Origin: Neocallimastix lanati (nom. inval.)
Lineage: Eukaryota > Neocallimastigomycota > Neocallimastigomycetes > Neocallimastigales > Neocallimastigaceae
DNA length: 43,906 bases
Assembly (NCBI GenBank): GCA_016946835.1
Contig: JACVTC010000332.1
Span: 1-43,906 of the forward strand
Direction: 5' to 3'
Below are positions 19,759 through 30,900 of this stretch, piece by piece; positions within the stretch are counted from its first letter, which is position 1; every line of letters begins with the position of its first letter. The position numbers were made by a program, and so were the translations under genes. The notes beneath the pieces are model-generated. The model made no database searches, had not been told where the DNA came from, and saw only the letters and a program-made list of their open reading frames with translations.

Positions 19759-22695
19759 ATTTATAAGTTAAAGGCTCAAGCTGATAATAGGTTAATTGTA
19801 ATCCCTTACAAAAAAATCTTAGTTCATTCGTTAGAAGATGGTTCTTATGATACCTTAGCAGTTTTAAATCAGAACATCCCTGAGGAAAAATATATATGTT
19901 TCATAGAGAAAGTAAATGATAATAAATTTAATGAAAATGGTGATTCTACGGTGTGTGCAGTTAACAACATTACGAAACCTCCTTACAATTCTCCGGATCT
20001 TCCTCCTACTTCTTCTAACTATCCTTCCACTAACAACCTTTCTCCAACTGAATATATTCACCTTGCAGAATTCGTCAACAATCTTGATGAAGAATACGCT
20101 TCTGATCTGGTATCGATGTTGGAAAATAATCTGGAAGTCTTGGCTACCTCTTCAGAAGAGTTATCGCCTTCTTTATTGACTCCTCACCATATTGATTTAA
20201 AACCTGATGCCACTCCAATAAAGCAAAGAGCTTACCGTCTCTCCAAAGCTAAATCTGACATTCTTAAAAGTGAAATAGGTAAACTTATTGAGAAAAATCT
20301 TATTACCCCGTCCAATTCCCCATGGTCAAGTCCTGTGGTGCTGGTTCCAAAACATAATGGCAAGTGGAGACTCTGTGTTGACTATCGAAAGGTCAACCAA
20401 GTAACTATTAAGGACGCATATTCCCTCCCCCTGATTGATGAAATTTTCGACAGTTTAGATGGTGCTACCATTTTTACTACATTAGACCTCTTTAGTGGGT
20501 ATCACCAGATACCCATGGATCCGGAAAGTATACCTGTCACTAGTTTCACAACTCTTTACGGTAATTATAGTTTTAGAGTTATGCCTTTCGGGCTGACTAA
20601 TGCTCCCGCGTCGTTCCAGCGGGAGATGAATCGGATTCTTTTCCCTCTTATTGGTCGATGCGTATATATATTCTTGGATGATATTTTGATTTTTTCCAAA
20701 AATAAAGTTGATCATATTAAACACATTAATGAAGTTCTAACAATCTTTAAACAATATAAATTAAAAATCAATCTGGAAAAGTGTACTTTTATGAAAACTG
20801 AAGTTCTTGTTTTAGGTCATCTATTAACTAGTAAAGGTCTGAAACCCCAAAGTAACAAGGTAGAAGCTATTTTAAATTGGCAACCACCTAAAAATATTTC
20901 TGAATTAAGATCATTTCTTGGAGCTGTTGGTTACTATAGACAGTTTATTCCGAACTATTCTTCTATGTCTGAACCTTTGTGTAGGCTTTTGAAGAAAAAC
21001 GCTAAGTTTATTTGGTCTTCTGATCAAGATTTATCTTTTAAGTTTTTACAACAAAAATTAATGGAATCGCCAGTCCTTACATTTCCTAACTTCAATAAAC
21101 CATTCCTTGTCAGAACGGATGCTTCCTATACTGGCTTAGGCGGAGTTCTTCTTCAGATGGAGGAAGAGACTGGGATGGAGTTACCCATCCACTATATTAG
21201 TCGTTCCTTGAATAAGGCAGAGAGACACTATAGCGTTACAGACTTAGAAGGTGCTGCCTTGTTCTATTGTATTTCAAAATTTAAGCAATACATTCTAGGT
21301 AATAAAATTCCATCAAAAGTAATAACAGATCATAAACCTCTTATTGGTCTATTACAGAATAAAGAACCAGCTAATGCCAGACATGCAAGATGGTGTCTTT
21401 TAGTAAGTTCTTTAAATATTATCTTGGAGTATGAAAAAGGTAAAAACAACGTTGTAGCTGATGCGCTTTCCCGTTTAAAATCTAAAGAAGATAAAATATT
21501 GGCTAACCGAAATGAAAACGAAGAAGAAGAAAATTCTTTAGAAGAAGTCAATACTGATTTAATTAACAAATTTTTAAAAGAAAAATTTTTCAAAATTGAA
21601 GGAGTTACCTACTTTAAGGACAAAGATAACTACAGACAGGTAATTGACGATGACAGTAAAAAGATGGAATTAATTTTAAAGGCCCACAAAATTGGTCACG
21701 AAAGAATAGAAAAAACATATGAAAGATTAAAAAAGAAATTTTATTGGAAAAATATGTTTGCCGATGTAAAAAGAGTAATTGGAAATTGCCATACCTGTAT
21801 TATTAACAGAAGTCAAAAGTATCCAGAACCAACAGAACAGTATCCTTCAAAAGTGGAAGGCCCCTTCACTCACATGGGTTTAGACATCGTAGGTCCGCTT
21901 CCGGTCACAAAAAAGGGTAATCAATACATAATTGTTACAGTAGATTACTTTACGAAATGGGTGGAAGCCGAGCCACTCCAAACGATTACCTCCCAAGATG
22001 TTACCGCCTTTTTAAGTAATGTTTTTGCTAGACACGGTGCCCCAGAAGTCATTACAACAGATAATGGTGTTCAGTTTTCCTCCGATTTTACAAAATTATT
22101 TTTGGATCTTTATGATGTTTACGTAAGATTCACTTCCACTTATCACCCGGAGTCAAATGGGTTAACTGAGAATCGAAACAAAGAGATTGGGAAATATCTT
22201 CGCTTGCTGGCAAATAAATACCAAGAATGGGATGAATTACTTCCTGCTGCACTTTGGGCCTTACGTACAGCTAACAATTCGACCACTAAGTTTTCAAGCT
22301 TTCAGTTAGTTTATGGCAGAACCGATCATCAGCCCTTTGAATTACTCATTAGTTCTCCGCAGTTAGAAGACAAAAATCGATCTAAAGATGAAATCTTAAT
22401 GGAAAAATTCGTAAGGCATGCCCAGTGGATTAAGGAAGCCTGCAATAACGTTAAAAATGCTAACAAATACTGGTCTATAAGAAGGAACGAAAAACTTTCA
22501 ATGGACAAAAGCCAAGAACTGAAGCCTGGCGACAAAGTTTATGTTCGGAATTTCTCAAGAACCAAATTAGAACCCTACCTCGTTGGTCCATTCGAAGTAG
22601 TAAAGGTACAATTCAACACTGTGACTTTGGCTGATCCTAACTCAGGTGAACTATTAAAAAGAAATGTTCACTTTAAAAATTTAATTAAGGTATAA
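19759..22695 (+). pseudogene. pol: 5'-truncated pol of element X
   Basis: The frame opens after a stop at 19756 and coding similarity begins at KAQADNRL (about 19768), which aligns with KTQIDNQL just after the protease of element C. Gag, protease, leader and 5' LTR are therefore missing. What remains is intact: RT with FLDD (20671-20682), RNase H (RTDAS, DLEG, TDHKP), integrase HHCC (HKIGHER...CHTC) and D,D-35-E at codons 21883, 22060 and 22168, and a GPY/F-like end (YLVGPFEVV). Codon use is less A-biased than in A, C, D and E, with more C/G third positions (20400-20640). It cannot transpose alone but could be a source of enzyme only if transcribed. Confidence 0.9.
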
Positions 22696-22741
22696 AATTA
22701 ATTTTACTTTTCCAGAGAAAAGTCTTAAAGGGAGGAGATCA

Positions 22742-23256
22742 TGCTAAAGAATAAAATAAAAATATGATAAACTTAATTATTTTCAAATAATTAAGTAAAA
22801 TATTACTTTATTTAATTTTTAGATTTTTAACCTTAATAAACTTTTCAATTAAACTTTTTAATAATTAAATTAATATTAATTAAAATAAAATAAATTATTA
22901 ATTGTTTATTCTTAATATTTTAAAAATATTTTTGTAATATTAAATTATACTTTATTTTGTTTATTTAAAAATAGTAAAATATCAATTATAAAATAATAAC
23001 TTTTTAATTAAAGTCTAAATAACTTTTTTTAAATTATACTTTAATAATTATATATATATTTTTAATATATAAATAAATATTATTAAGAAATTTTAATTAA
23101 TTAAATAATTAAATAATTTATATTTTTATAATTAAAGCTTAAATTATAAATGAATTATAAAAAGAATGTAATTTTCTTTATAAAAAAAAATTATATTAAA
23201 AAAAAAATAAAAACAATAAAAATAAAATTATTATTATTATTCCCTGAACCTTACCA
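22742..23256 (+). repeat. LTR X
   Basis: Starts TGCTAAAG after the purine-rich AAAGGGAGGAGATCA (22727-22741) that follows the pol stop, and ends CCTTACCA. About 515 bp, so it is the 3' LTR of the truncated pol. Unexpectedly a primer site follows it. Confidence 0.8.
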
Positions 23257-23261
23257 TAATT

Positions 23262-23280
23262 TGGTGGAGATATCGGGGAT
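23262..23280 (+). other. Primer binding site after LTR X (tRNA-Ala)
   Basis: TGGTGGAGATATCGGGGAT matches the complement of tRNA-Ala(UGC) plus CCA over 19 nt, 5 nt after an LTR end. A primer site belongs after a 5' LTR, so this LTR also acts as the left end of a second, deleted copy. Confidence 0.9.
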
Positions 23281-23401
23281 AATAATAATAATAATAATAA
23301 TAGTAATAATAATAAAAGTATATATTATTTTTATTAAATTATATAAAAAAAAAATAAAACAATAAAATAAAATTATTATTATTATTCCCTGAACCTTACC
23401 A
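23281..23401 (+). repeat. Leader remnant and repeated LTR X end
   Basis: About 55-70 nt of TAA-repeat leader, then a second copy of the last ~65 bp of LTR X (homologous to about 23190-23256), ending CCTTACCA at 23401 and followed by TTTT. The internal region and most of the second LTR are missing. Confidence 0.75.
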
Positions 23402-23405
23402 TTTT

Positions 23406-24036
23406 TGATACGGAACTAACTAATAATTCATATTATACTATTGGAAATTATAATTAAGTTTAATAACTTTATGTATTAAATATTTTAAACTATTTTTATA
23501 ATTCCAAAATTTTATTCTTAATTTAAAAAATTATTATTTAATTAAATTGATTAATGACTAATTATTAAAAAAATCATTATTTAATTAAATTAATTAATGA
23601 CTAATTATTAAATAATTATTATCTTATATTAATTAAATTGTTTTATTGTTATATTTAATTATTATTAATATTAAATTGTTTCAAGAATTATATTATCAAA
23701 AATATTACCAATAATTTTATTGTTAAATTTTTTAATTTTATCATTAATAATATTTGTCATTAAAGATAATATTAATTATATTAGTATTAATATTTTTATT
23801 ATTAAAATAACTCTTAAAAAATATTATTTAAAATCACATGTAATAATTATACTAATAAGAATTAAAATAATTTAAATTATTATAAAAATTCATGTAGTAA
23901 AAAAGTATAAAAGAAAAAGAAAATACTTAATAAAAAATCAGGAGTTAAAAAAATAAAAAAACGGAAAGTGAAATTAAATTATTAACTAATATATTATTTT
24001 CATTTTTTTTTTGAAGTTTATTGTGTACTTGCACCA
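23406..24036 (+). repeat. LTR H, solo LTR
   Basis: 631 bp from TGATACGG to TTGCACCA, with TTTT on both sides (23402-23405, 24037-24040). No second copy in the window. The ends resemble other LTRs here (TGATAC..., ...ACCA). Confidence 0.72.
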
Positions 24037-24040
24037 TTTT

Positions 24041-24185
24041 TGGTAAAGAACGAACATATAATGGATTATTAATTAGAATTTCAACTTACTTTAGAATTCA
24101 TTATATTATTCTTTACTTAATATTACTTTACTATATTTTCTATACTAAAATATTTTCTAAATATATATATTTTTTTTTATATTAT
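24041..24185 (+). repeat. 5' LTR fragment of element E
   Basis: Starts TGGTAAAGAACG and follows 40692 onward for about 140 bp, with a C-to-T change near 24097 and an altered TA/T run, then stops at unit J. It includes the terminal inverted repeat ATATAATGGATT...TTCATTATAT. Confidence 0.85.
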
Positions 24186-24700
24186 TGTAACGAATATTGG
24201 AATATCCGTGTTTTAAAGAGTGTAACACAATAGGTAAGCACTTTTTGATTAATAAGTAATTTGGTTTTTTAAAATATAGTTTTATTAATTAAGAAATTTA
24301 AAAATATTAATTATAAAGATTAATTATTGTAATATTTCGAATTACTTATTAATTAATTCAATAATTAATAAAAACACAATTTTTAGAATATTATTTTTTT
24401 TTTTTTGGCTGCGAAATTCACTCCTATTTATAGTTTTTCAAAATTTAAATCCATAAAAATTTAAAACCATAAAATCATTAAAAAGTTTCATAAAAATTGA
24501 TTATTTTCGGTTAAAAAGAATCTAAAAGAAATAATGATAAAAGATAAATTAAAATAGAATTTCTATCTGATTTGTTTCTATTAATTTCTAAGAATTTCTT
24601 TTGTTAATTTTTTACAGAAATTTATACAGAAACAAATACAGAAACAAATACAGAAATGAAGTATAAAAATTCTTTAAAATTTAAATGATATAAAATTTTA
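24186..24700. other. Body of unit J, no ORF
   Basis: AT-rich. It includes a run of T (24390-24403), the minus-strand TATA motif, and a short direct repeat ACAGAAACAAAT near 24628-24650. No coding sequence is supported. Confidence 0.5.
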
Positions 24701-24705
24701 GTAAA

Positions 24706-24770
24706 GGTGTGAGTCGAACCCTAGTGGTTCAGGCTGAGGTCATAGTGACTAACCACTATGCCAGCATTCT
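24706..24770 (-). ncRNA. tRNA-like A-box/B-box sequence (degenerate)
   Basis: The minus strand has a full A-box match (TGGCATAGTGG, 24763-24753) and a near-perfect B-box (GGTTCGACTCA) about 35 nt later. The D-arm area reads CATAGTGGTTAGT as in fungal Asp/Glu tRNAs. Acceptor and T stems do not pair, so it is not a functional tRNA; hairpins CATAGTG/CACTATG and TAGTGGTT/AACCACTA form instead. It may be a tRNA remnant, a SINE-like promoter or a Pol III promoter within J. The D and G insertions lie where they would for a real tRNA. Confidence 0.45.
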
Positions 24771-24785
24771 AATTTCTAATTTTTT

Positions 24786-25266
24786 TGATAAGAATGTACT
24801 AAATAATGCATTCTTAATTAAATCTACGATTTATTTCTAATACATTATGTGTACATTATTATTTTTGTACTTTAATAAATTTTTAAATCCAAAGATCAAA
24901 AATTAAATCAAAAATTATATTAAACTTTATATTTTTATATTAAATCTTATATTAATAGTAATATTTTTATATATTTAAAACTTATATTAGCAATATTAAT
25001 AATAAATCTTATTTTTTTTTATATTAATAATGAAAATTTATATTAATAATATTTTTATATATTGATAATTAAAAATTTATATATTATATTTTAACTTTTA
25101 TTATAAAATTTTATATCGAAATGTTTTATTTTATATTGAAAAATATTTTATTTTATTAAAAACCTTTATATTAGAATAGTATTTTTATTTTTATTTGAAT
25201 ATTTTAACAGATTGTAATAAAAATTATAGCCAATTAAATAAATTCTTATTAGTAATATTTTAGATA

Positions 25267-25320
<54 letters not shown>

Positions 25321-25633
25321 TTTTATTAATATTATAAATGTATTTTATTTATATTGTTATAATTAAATTTTATATAATTGATTATAAAATTCAATTTAAA
25401 TTTAATAGTTTTTATAAAAAAAAAAAAAAAAAAAAAAAAATAAATAAAATGTAATTTAGTGGCAAGAACAACTTTCATGCCTTGAAAAAAAGTATAAATA
25501 GTTGTAAATTTTGCTACCAATTTTTAAAAATCATAAAATAAAATCAAATAAATTTATAAATAAAAATAATAAATAAATAAATAAAATTTGTGTTCCTTAC
25601 TTTATTTTTATTTAATTCTCTAAAACCTTAACA
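24786..25633 (+). repeat. 5' LTR of element D
   Basis: TGATAAGAATG to CCTTAACA. Near-terminal inverted repeats TAAGAATG/CATTCTTA and AATGTAC/GTACATT. Two long A runs (25273-25318, 25416-25440) precede TATAAATA at 25493-25500. Confidence 0.94.
25493..25500 (+). promoter_or_regulatory. TATA box in 5' LTR D
   Basis: TATAAATA, 134 bp before the LTR end; repeated at 32647-32654 in the 3' LTR. Confidence 0.6.
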
Positions 25634-25639
25634 TTTATA

Positions 25640-25657
25640 TGGTGGAGATATCGGGGA
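25640..25657 (+). other. Primer binding site of element D (tRNA-Ala)
   Basis: TGGTGGAGATATCGGGGA, 6 nt after the LTR, identical to the site in element C and complementary to tRNA-Ala(UGC). Confidence 0.93.
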
Positions 25658-25947
25658 ATTAAATAGAAATAATAGTAAATAACATAGATTTTTTTTAATT
25701 TTTTTTTATTTTATATTGATAAACAAGTAAGTCGTTAATCCTTTGATTAACCTATGGCGCTTGTTTGATATATATATATAAAAAAAAAATTTTTTTTAAA
25801 TAAGTAAAATTAAGATTCTAAAAAAACAAATTTTGTAAAATTATAACAAGGAGCGGATAGAGCTCATACACAGTGTATTCTCAGATAGCAACAAATTAAC
25901 TCTATTCATAGTAGGTTATTGAATAGTAGTTAATTTGGAGATTAATT

Positions 25948-26077
25948 GGAAAGTAGACGAAGGTATTTGGTTACCGACCCGGTAATAATAGTTCAACCTT
26001 CAACGTTTCAACACACGAAGGTGCGGGTACTTTCCAAGCACTGGCGAATAAGGAGCTTACGTCACCGAAGGCGTAAG
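25948..26077 (+). other. Structured leader domain 1, element D
   Basis: GGAAAGTA (25948-25955) pairs with TACTTTCC (26028-26035), enclosing TTACCG/CGGTAA (25971-25985) and ACCTTC/GAAGGT (25996-26022); the latter is capped by the heptaloop TTCAACA (26007-26013). Next is the hairpin CTTACG-TCACCGAAGG-CGTAAG (26056-26077). Element A has the same plan with different stem sequences. Confidence 0.65.
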
Positions 26078-26328
26078 ATTGTTTTTTTTTATATAATTTT
26101 TTTTTACTTTTCTTTGTGCTAGTTATAAGGCACTTTATTATATAAAGTATCAGACTTTGGCTAACTTCGCCATTTAAATTTTTTTTATTTTTTTTTATTA
26201 CTGGTACTTTATTTGTTATATAATTCCTGTAATAGAATCTTAATTTACTTTGAAAATATTGTGTTTTTAGTTAATTTTTATTAGTTAATAAAAATATTAT
26301 TGAATACTTTTAAAATTTTTTTTTATTC

Positions 26329-26488
26329 CGTACATAGATTATCGGATTAAGTTTATCCTACATAGTAATTGGGCTAGTGGGCTCTGAACTGCTATATTTT
26401 ATATTGAATATAGTAATCGTGGCACACGCGTGGCATGACACCATTAGGTAAGCTGCACGTCAGACAGTGTGTACTATCAGATTGTACG
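26329..26488 (+). other. Structured leader domain 2, element D
   Basis: Closing stem CGTACA (26329-26334) with TGTACG (26483-26488); internal hairpin CTATATT/AATATAG (26392-26413) with loop TTATATTG. Homologous to 9601-9766 in C, where the pairs are CGTGCA/TGCACG and CTATTTT/AAAATAG, so base changes are compensated. Confidence 0.78.
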
Positions 26489-26657
26489 ACAATAAAGATT
26501 ATTTTTTTGTATTTAATAATTATAATTAATTAATAATTTTATTAGCTATAACAATACAATATTTATCGTTTAAAAAGAAAAATTTTTGAAAGGTGAAAAT
26601 AATAAATAAAACTTTGCTTCTAAATTTATTACTACAAATATACTAAATTACAAAATT

Positions 26658-26847
26658 CAAGTGGTCGATAAAGATTTCGAGCTTGAAAAATATTCTATTA
26701 AGTTGTCGATAAAGATTTCGAACTTAAAATTATTCTATTAAGTTGTCGATAAAGATTTCGAACTTAAAATTATTCTTAAAAAAGTAGTCGAAAAGAACCT
26801 CGTGCTTTATAATTTCTACTAAGTTGTCGATAAGGATTTCGAGCTTA
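26658..26847 (+). repeat. Five tandem hairpins upstream of gag, element D
   Basis: Copies at 26658-26685, 26698-26727, 26738-26767, 26781-26808 and 26820-26847, spaced about 40 bp. Plan: outer stem around AAG/CTT, a 5'-side bulge, inner stem CGA/TCG, loop close to TAAAGATT. Outer stems vary with pairing kept (CAAG/CTTG, TTAAGTT/AACTTAA, AAAG/CTTT, TAAG/CTTA). The array ends 170 nt before the gag ATG. Confidence 0.78.
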
Positions 26848-27017
26848 TACTTACTAAAGAAAGCAAATAAAATTATTATTTTCAAAAATTACTAAGATAT
26901 ATTGTTTTAAAATTTGATTCGATATTAAATTACTTGTTAAATTATATTTTTAAAGTTGGACTTTCAAATTTAATAACCTCGTTAATTTACAATAAAAAAT
27001 TATTAACTAAAAACGAA

Positions 27018-27923
27018 ATGTCTACTAAAAGTACTTTAAGTTTTAAAGAATTAAAGAAAGAATTACGAGACATAGTGAAGCTTAGCAAGGACAATTTAGA
27101 TATAAAGTCCTGGGCTACTGAATTAAAACTTTGGATCAAGATACAAGGTATCACAGATCCGGAAACAATATTTAATGCTTGTTTACTTACCAGCTCTGGT
27201 GAAGTACAACGCGTTATTGAAGATTTGGGAGAAGATAGTGATGATGAAAGTGATGATTCATCAGATGAAGAAGAAGATGATGAAGAAGAAAATGTTGATG
27301 ATGATAAATTTCCTTCTCTTGAAAAAATTATTTCAAGTCTTGAAAATTTTTACGGTATTAAAGAAGACCAAAATTTACTTCTTAAAGAACTTCGTGCAAT
27401 GCGAATTAAAAGAAACGAAAAGATTAAAGACTTTAATGTAAGATATAGAACTTTGTACACTAAACTTGATAAAAAGAGAAGAAAGCGCATTGGTGTACTA
27501 GATTATATTGACTCTATTCAAAATAATTATGAAGCCTGGAAGAAATTATCCCTTAAAGATGATATAAGTATGGAGAAAGCTTTCAAAATTGCCGAGAAAG
27601 TAGATAGACTTTCTGTAAGGAACAATAATATTAATACCTATAATGTTAATAATTCCCAGCATAATCAAAATAATCAAAACAGTACTACTTCAAGACTTTA
27701 TCCTAAAAGAAGAAACGAAACTTTCCAAACAAGTCAAACAAATAATAAACTGAAACCTCAAGATATTATAGAAGAATCAACCCAGAAAATGAGAAATTTA
27801 TCTGTTAAAACTTGCTTCTTCTGTAAGGAAGAAGGTCATTACTCATACTATTGCCCTCAATTAAATAAGATTATGGAAAAAAATAAAAAAGAAATATATT
27901 CCAAAAAGTCTTTAAACTTCTAA
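27018..27923 (+). CDS. gag: Gag of element D
   Basis: 301 residues from the ATG at 27018; the frame is open upstream to 26934 but conservation starts at STLSFKELKKELRD, so I chose this start. An acidic tract (about residues 75-97, SDDESDDSSDEEEDDEEE) lies between the N-terminal block and the helical segment around RAMRIKRNEKIKDFNVRYRTLYTKL. An Asn/Gln-rich linker precedes one CCHC knuckle (CFFCKEEGHYSYYC). It ends SLNF-stop across the slippery heptamer. Expected role: particle assembly and RNA binding. Confidence 0.94.
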   Translation: MSTKSTLSFKELKKELRDIVKLSKDNLDIKSWATELKLWIKIQGITDPETIFNACLLTSSGEVQRVIEDLGEDSDDESDDSSDEEEDDEEENVDDDKFPSLEKIISSLENFYGIKEDQNLLLKELRAMRIKRNEKIKDFNVRYRTLYTKLDKKRRKRIGVLDYIDSIQNNYEAWKKLSLKDDISMEKAFKIAEKVDRLSVRNNNINTYNVNNSQHNQNNQNSTTSRLYPKRRNETFQTSQTNNKLKPQDIIEESTQKMRNLSVKTCFFCKEEGHYSYYCPQLNKIMEKNKKEIYSKKSLNF

Positions 27924-27963
27924 ATGGGAGCAGAAGCACTCCCAATGACAAAACAATAGCTTC
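27911..27963 (+). promoter_or_regulatory. -1 ribosomal frameshift signal, element D
   Basis: Heptamer TTTAAAC (27911-27917), 8-nt spacer with gag stop (27918-27925), stem 1 GGGAG 27926-27930 with CTCCC 27939-27943, stem 2 GAAGC 27933-27937 with GCTTC 27959-27963. Confidence 0.9.
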
Positions 27964-30900
27964 ATTAAATAATTTACAAAATAATACTTTTACCAAGAAT
28001 ACCCCAATTGATAATAATTCCTTTAATAAAGAATCTGAAGAATCTGATTTTAGTGACACAACTGAAAGTGAGGATAATATCATTATAAATGCTATAAAAA
28101 GAAAAATGAATGATAATAACAGCGAAAAGGAAGAAAATAATTCCAAGAAAGTACATAAAAGTTTAAAAGATAATCCACGTCCTTTCGCAACTCCTGCTTT
28201 AAGAAAGAAGAAAGAAAATGAGCTACATAATAAACCAAATAAAGTTTATAAAAATCAAATACTTCCTTCAATTTTAACTCAACCAAATATTAACAAAGAA
28301 AAACAAAAAGAAAAGGAATTAAGAAATATAACAAGAGTAAGAGAAAGTAAAGAAGAAAACAACAATTATTCATCAAAAGGAAAGGAAAAAGTTGAATCTG
28401 AAGATATACTTGTAATCGATAATGAAATAGAAGATCTAGAAATGAATAAAGATAATCAACAAAATAAAACTAATACTTTGGAAAAATTAATTTCAACAAA
28501 AACTAAAGAAACTAATAATGAAAATACTCAGTTAGTAAAAAGGAATATCAAAATGATGAATAATAAAGAACCTTACAATATTATGGATGATTTAAATAAT
28601 CTTAAATCCAGTATTACGATAGGTCAACTCTTGAATGCATGTCCGAAAATTCGTTCACAATTAACTCAAGGTTTAAAGTTAGAAAAATCTAAAATAATTG
28701 GAACTGTAGACAATGTAATAGCACGAACTTTATTAGTGAATAACTATGATCATAGCTACATAAGTAAAAGTAATGAAGTAGCCGAAGAAGACTTAGCAAT
28801 GGTTGATGCAAGTGTTGACGGAGTAATAGGAAAACTTTTAATTGATTCTTGTAGTAACCTAAGCATCGTTACTAAGCAGTATTTTGATAAATTACCTGGT
28901 GAATATGAAACAGTTGGAAAAAGTCGTGGAAGAATCCAACTAGCAACACAAGATGAAGAATACTCGGAAGGAATTATTGTTCGATTACCAGTAAAAATTA
29001 ATAATTATGAATTTAATGCGGACTTTAGAATTATTGAGAAAGAAGACTCTTTTTATGATATGTTAATAAACTTTAAAACTCAAATCGATCATTGTTTATT
29101 TATTCATCCAACCTTAAACAGTCTATGTAAACTTTTGTCAAAAAGTGAATACGAAGAAATAGCTAAAATAAATAATCAATATTATGATGAAGAAAGTATA
29201 ATTTGCACTATTAGAAAAGTTAAAGAAACGAATAATGAAAAGGAAATTATAAAGGAATTAACTCCAATGGAATTTATTGAGAGTGATGAATTTTTAAGTA
29301 CCTTAAATAAAGATTATAAAGAACAAATTATTAAAATTCTCAAAGAAATGATTGACATAGTTGCCACTTCAACAGAAGAACTAACTCCTTCTAAACTTTC
29401 ACCACATAAGATTCGTTTAAAAGCAAATGCAAAGCCAGTAAAATTAAGAAGTTATAGGTTAACTAAATTAAAATCAGATATCTTAAAAGAAGAACTTACA
29501 AAACTTATTAAGAAAGGATTGATAGAACCATCCTGTTCAGAATGGTCATCTCCAGTAGTACTTATTCTAAAACACAATGGAAAGTGGCGCTTGTGCATTG
29601 ACTACCGAAAAGTCAATGATATGACAGAAAAAGATTCTTATTCAGTTCCATATATAGATGAAATTTTTGATAGTCTCGGAGGAGCTAAAATATTTACAAC
29701 TCTTGATTTATTTTCTGGTTTTCACCAAATCTTAATGGATGAAGAAAGCGTTGAAGTAACCACTTTCACTACTAAGTTTGGAAATTATCAATTTAAGGTT
29801 ATGCCTTTTGGACTTACTGGAGCTCCCTCAACCTTCCAAAGAGAAATGAATAAAATTTTATTCCCTTTTATTGGTGAATTTGTTTATGTATTTATTGATG
29901 ATGTTTTGATCTATTCAAAAAGTATCGAAGAACATTTAATTCATATTAAACAAGTATTAGAAGTATTTAAAGAAAACAAGTTAAAAATTAATATTGAAAA
30001 GTGCCATTTTCTTCAAACTGAAGTTGATGTATTAGGTCACAAACTTACTACTAAAGGATTAAGTCCCATGGAAAGTAAAATAACAGCTATTAAGAAGTGG
30101 GAAGCCCCTTCATCAATTCATGAATTAAGATCATTTCTAGGAGCAATAGGGTATTATCGTGACTTTATCCCTAAATATGCTCAAATTACCTCACCTTTAT
30201 GTAAATTATTGAAAAAGAATACTAAATATGAATGGAATAAAGAACAACAAGAAAGCTTTGAACTCCTAAAAGAAAAATTAATCAATGCACCTATTCTAAA
30301 ATTTCCGTCATTTGACAAACCTTTTATCATTAGAACTGATGCTTCGTATAATGGAATTGGTGGAGTTCTTTTACAAAAAGAAGAAGAAACCGGTAAGGAG
30401 CATCCAATACACTTTATAAGTAGAAGTTTGAAGAAAGCTGAAAAGAATTATGGTATCACAGATTTGGAAGGAACAGCTTTATTCTACTGTATGACTAAAT
30501 TTAAATCTTATATTGAAGGAAATCCATTACCTACAACTATTTACACAGATCATAAACCATTAGTTGGTTTATTTAAAAATAAAGAACCTTTGAATGCAAG
30601 GCAAACAAGATGGTGTCTAACCGCTAGTATGCTTGGAATTAATATAAAATATGAATCAGGTAAAAAGAATGTGTTAGCTGATGCTCTTTCAAGAATGAAA
30701 AGTAAGGAAGAGAGAAAGATATTATTAACAAAAATTACTAATGGAAATAATGAAGAATTATTATCTAAAGTTATAAAGGAATTTATTAATGAAAAGTTTA
30801 CTGTTATTGATGGTGAAGATTACTTTATCGACAATGGAAATTATAGAAAATTAATAACGGACGAAAATGAAAGGTTTAAATTAATTTTAGAAGCTCATAA

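Noticed and set aside
24706-24770. Functional tRNA gene
   Set aside because: The A-box and B-box fit, but acceptor and T stems do not pair and no anticodon stem forms; kept only as tRNA-like.
26658-26847. CRISPR-like repeat array
   Set aside because: Repeats are imperfect, the spacers are AT filler, and the context is a eukaryotic retrotransposon leader.
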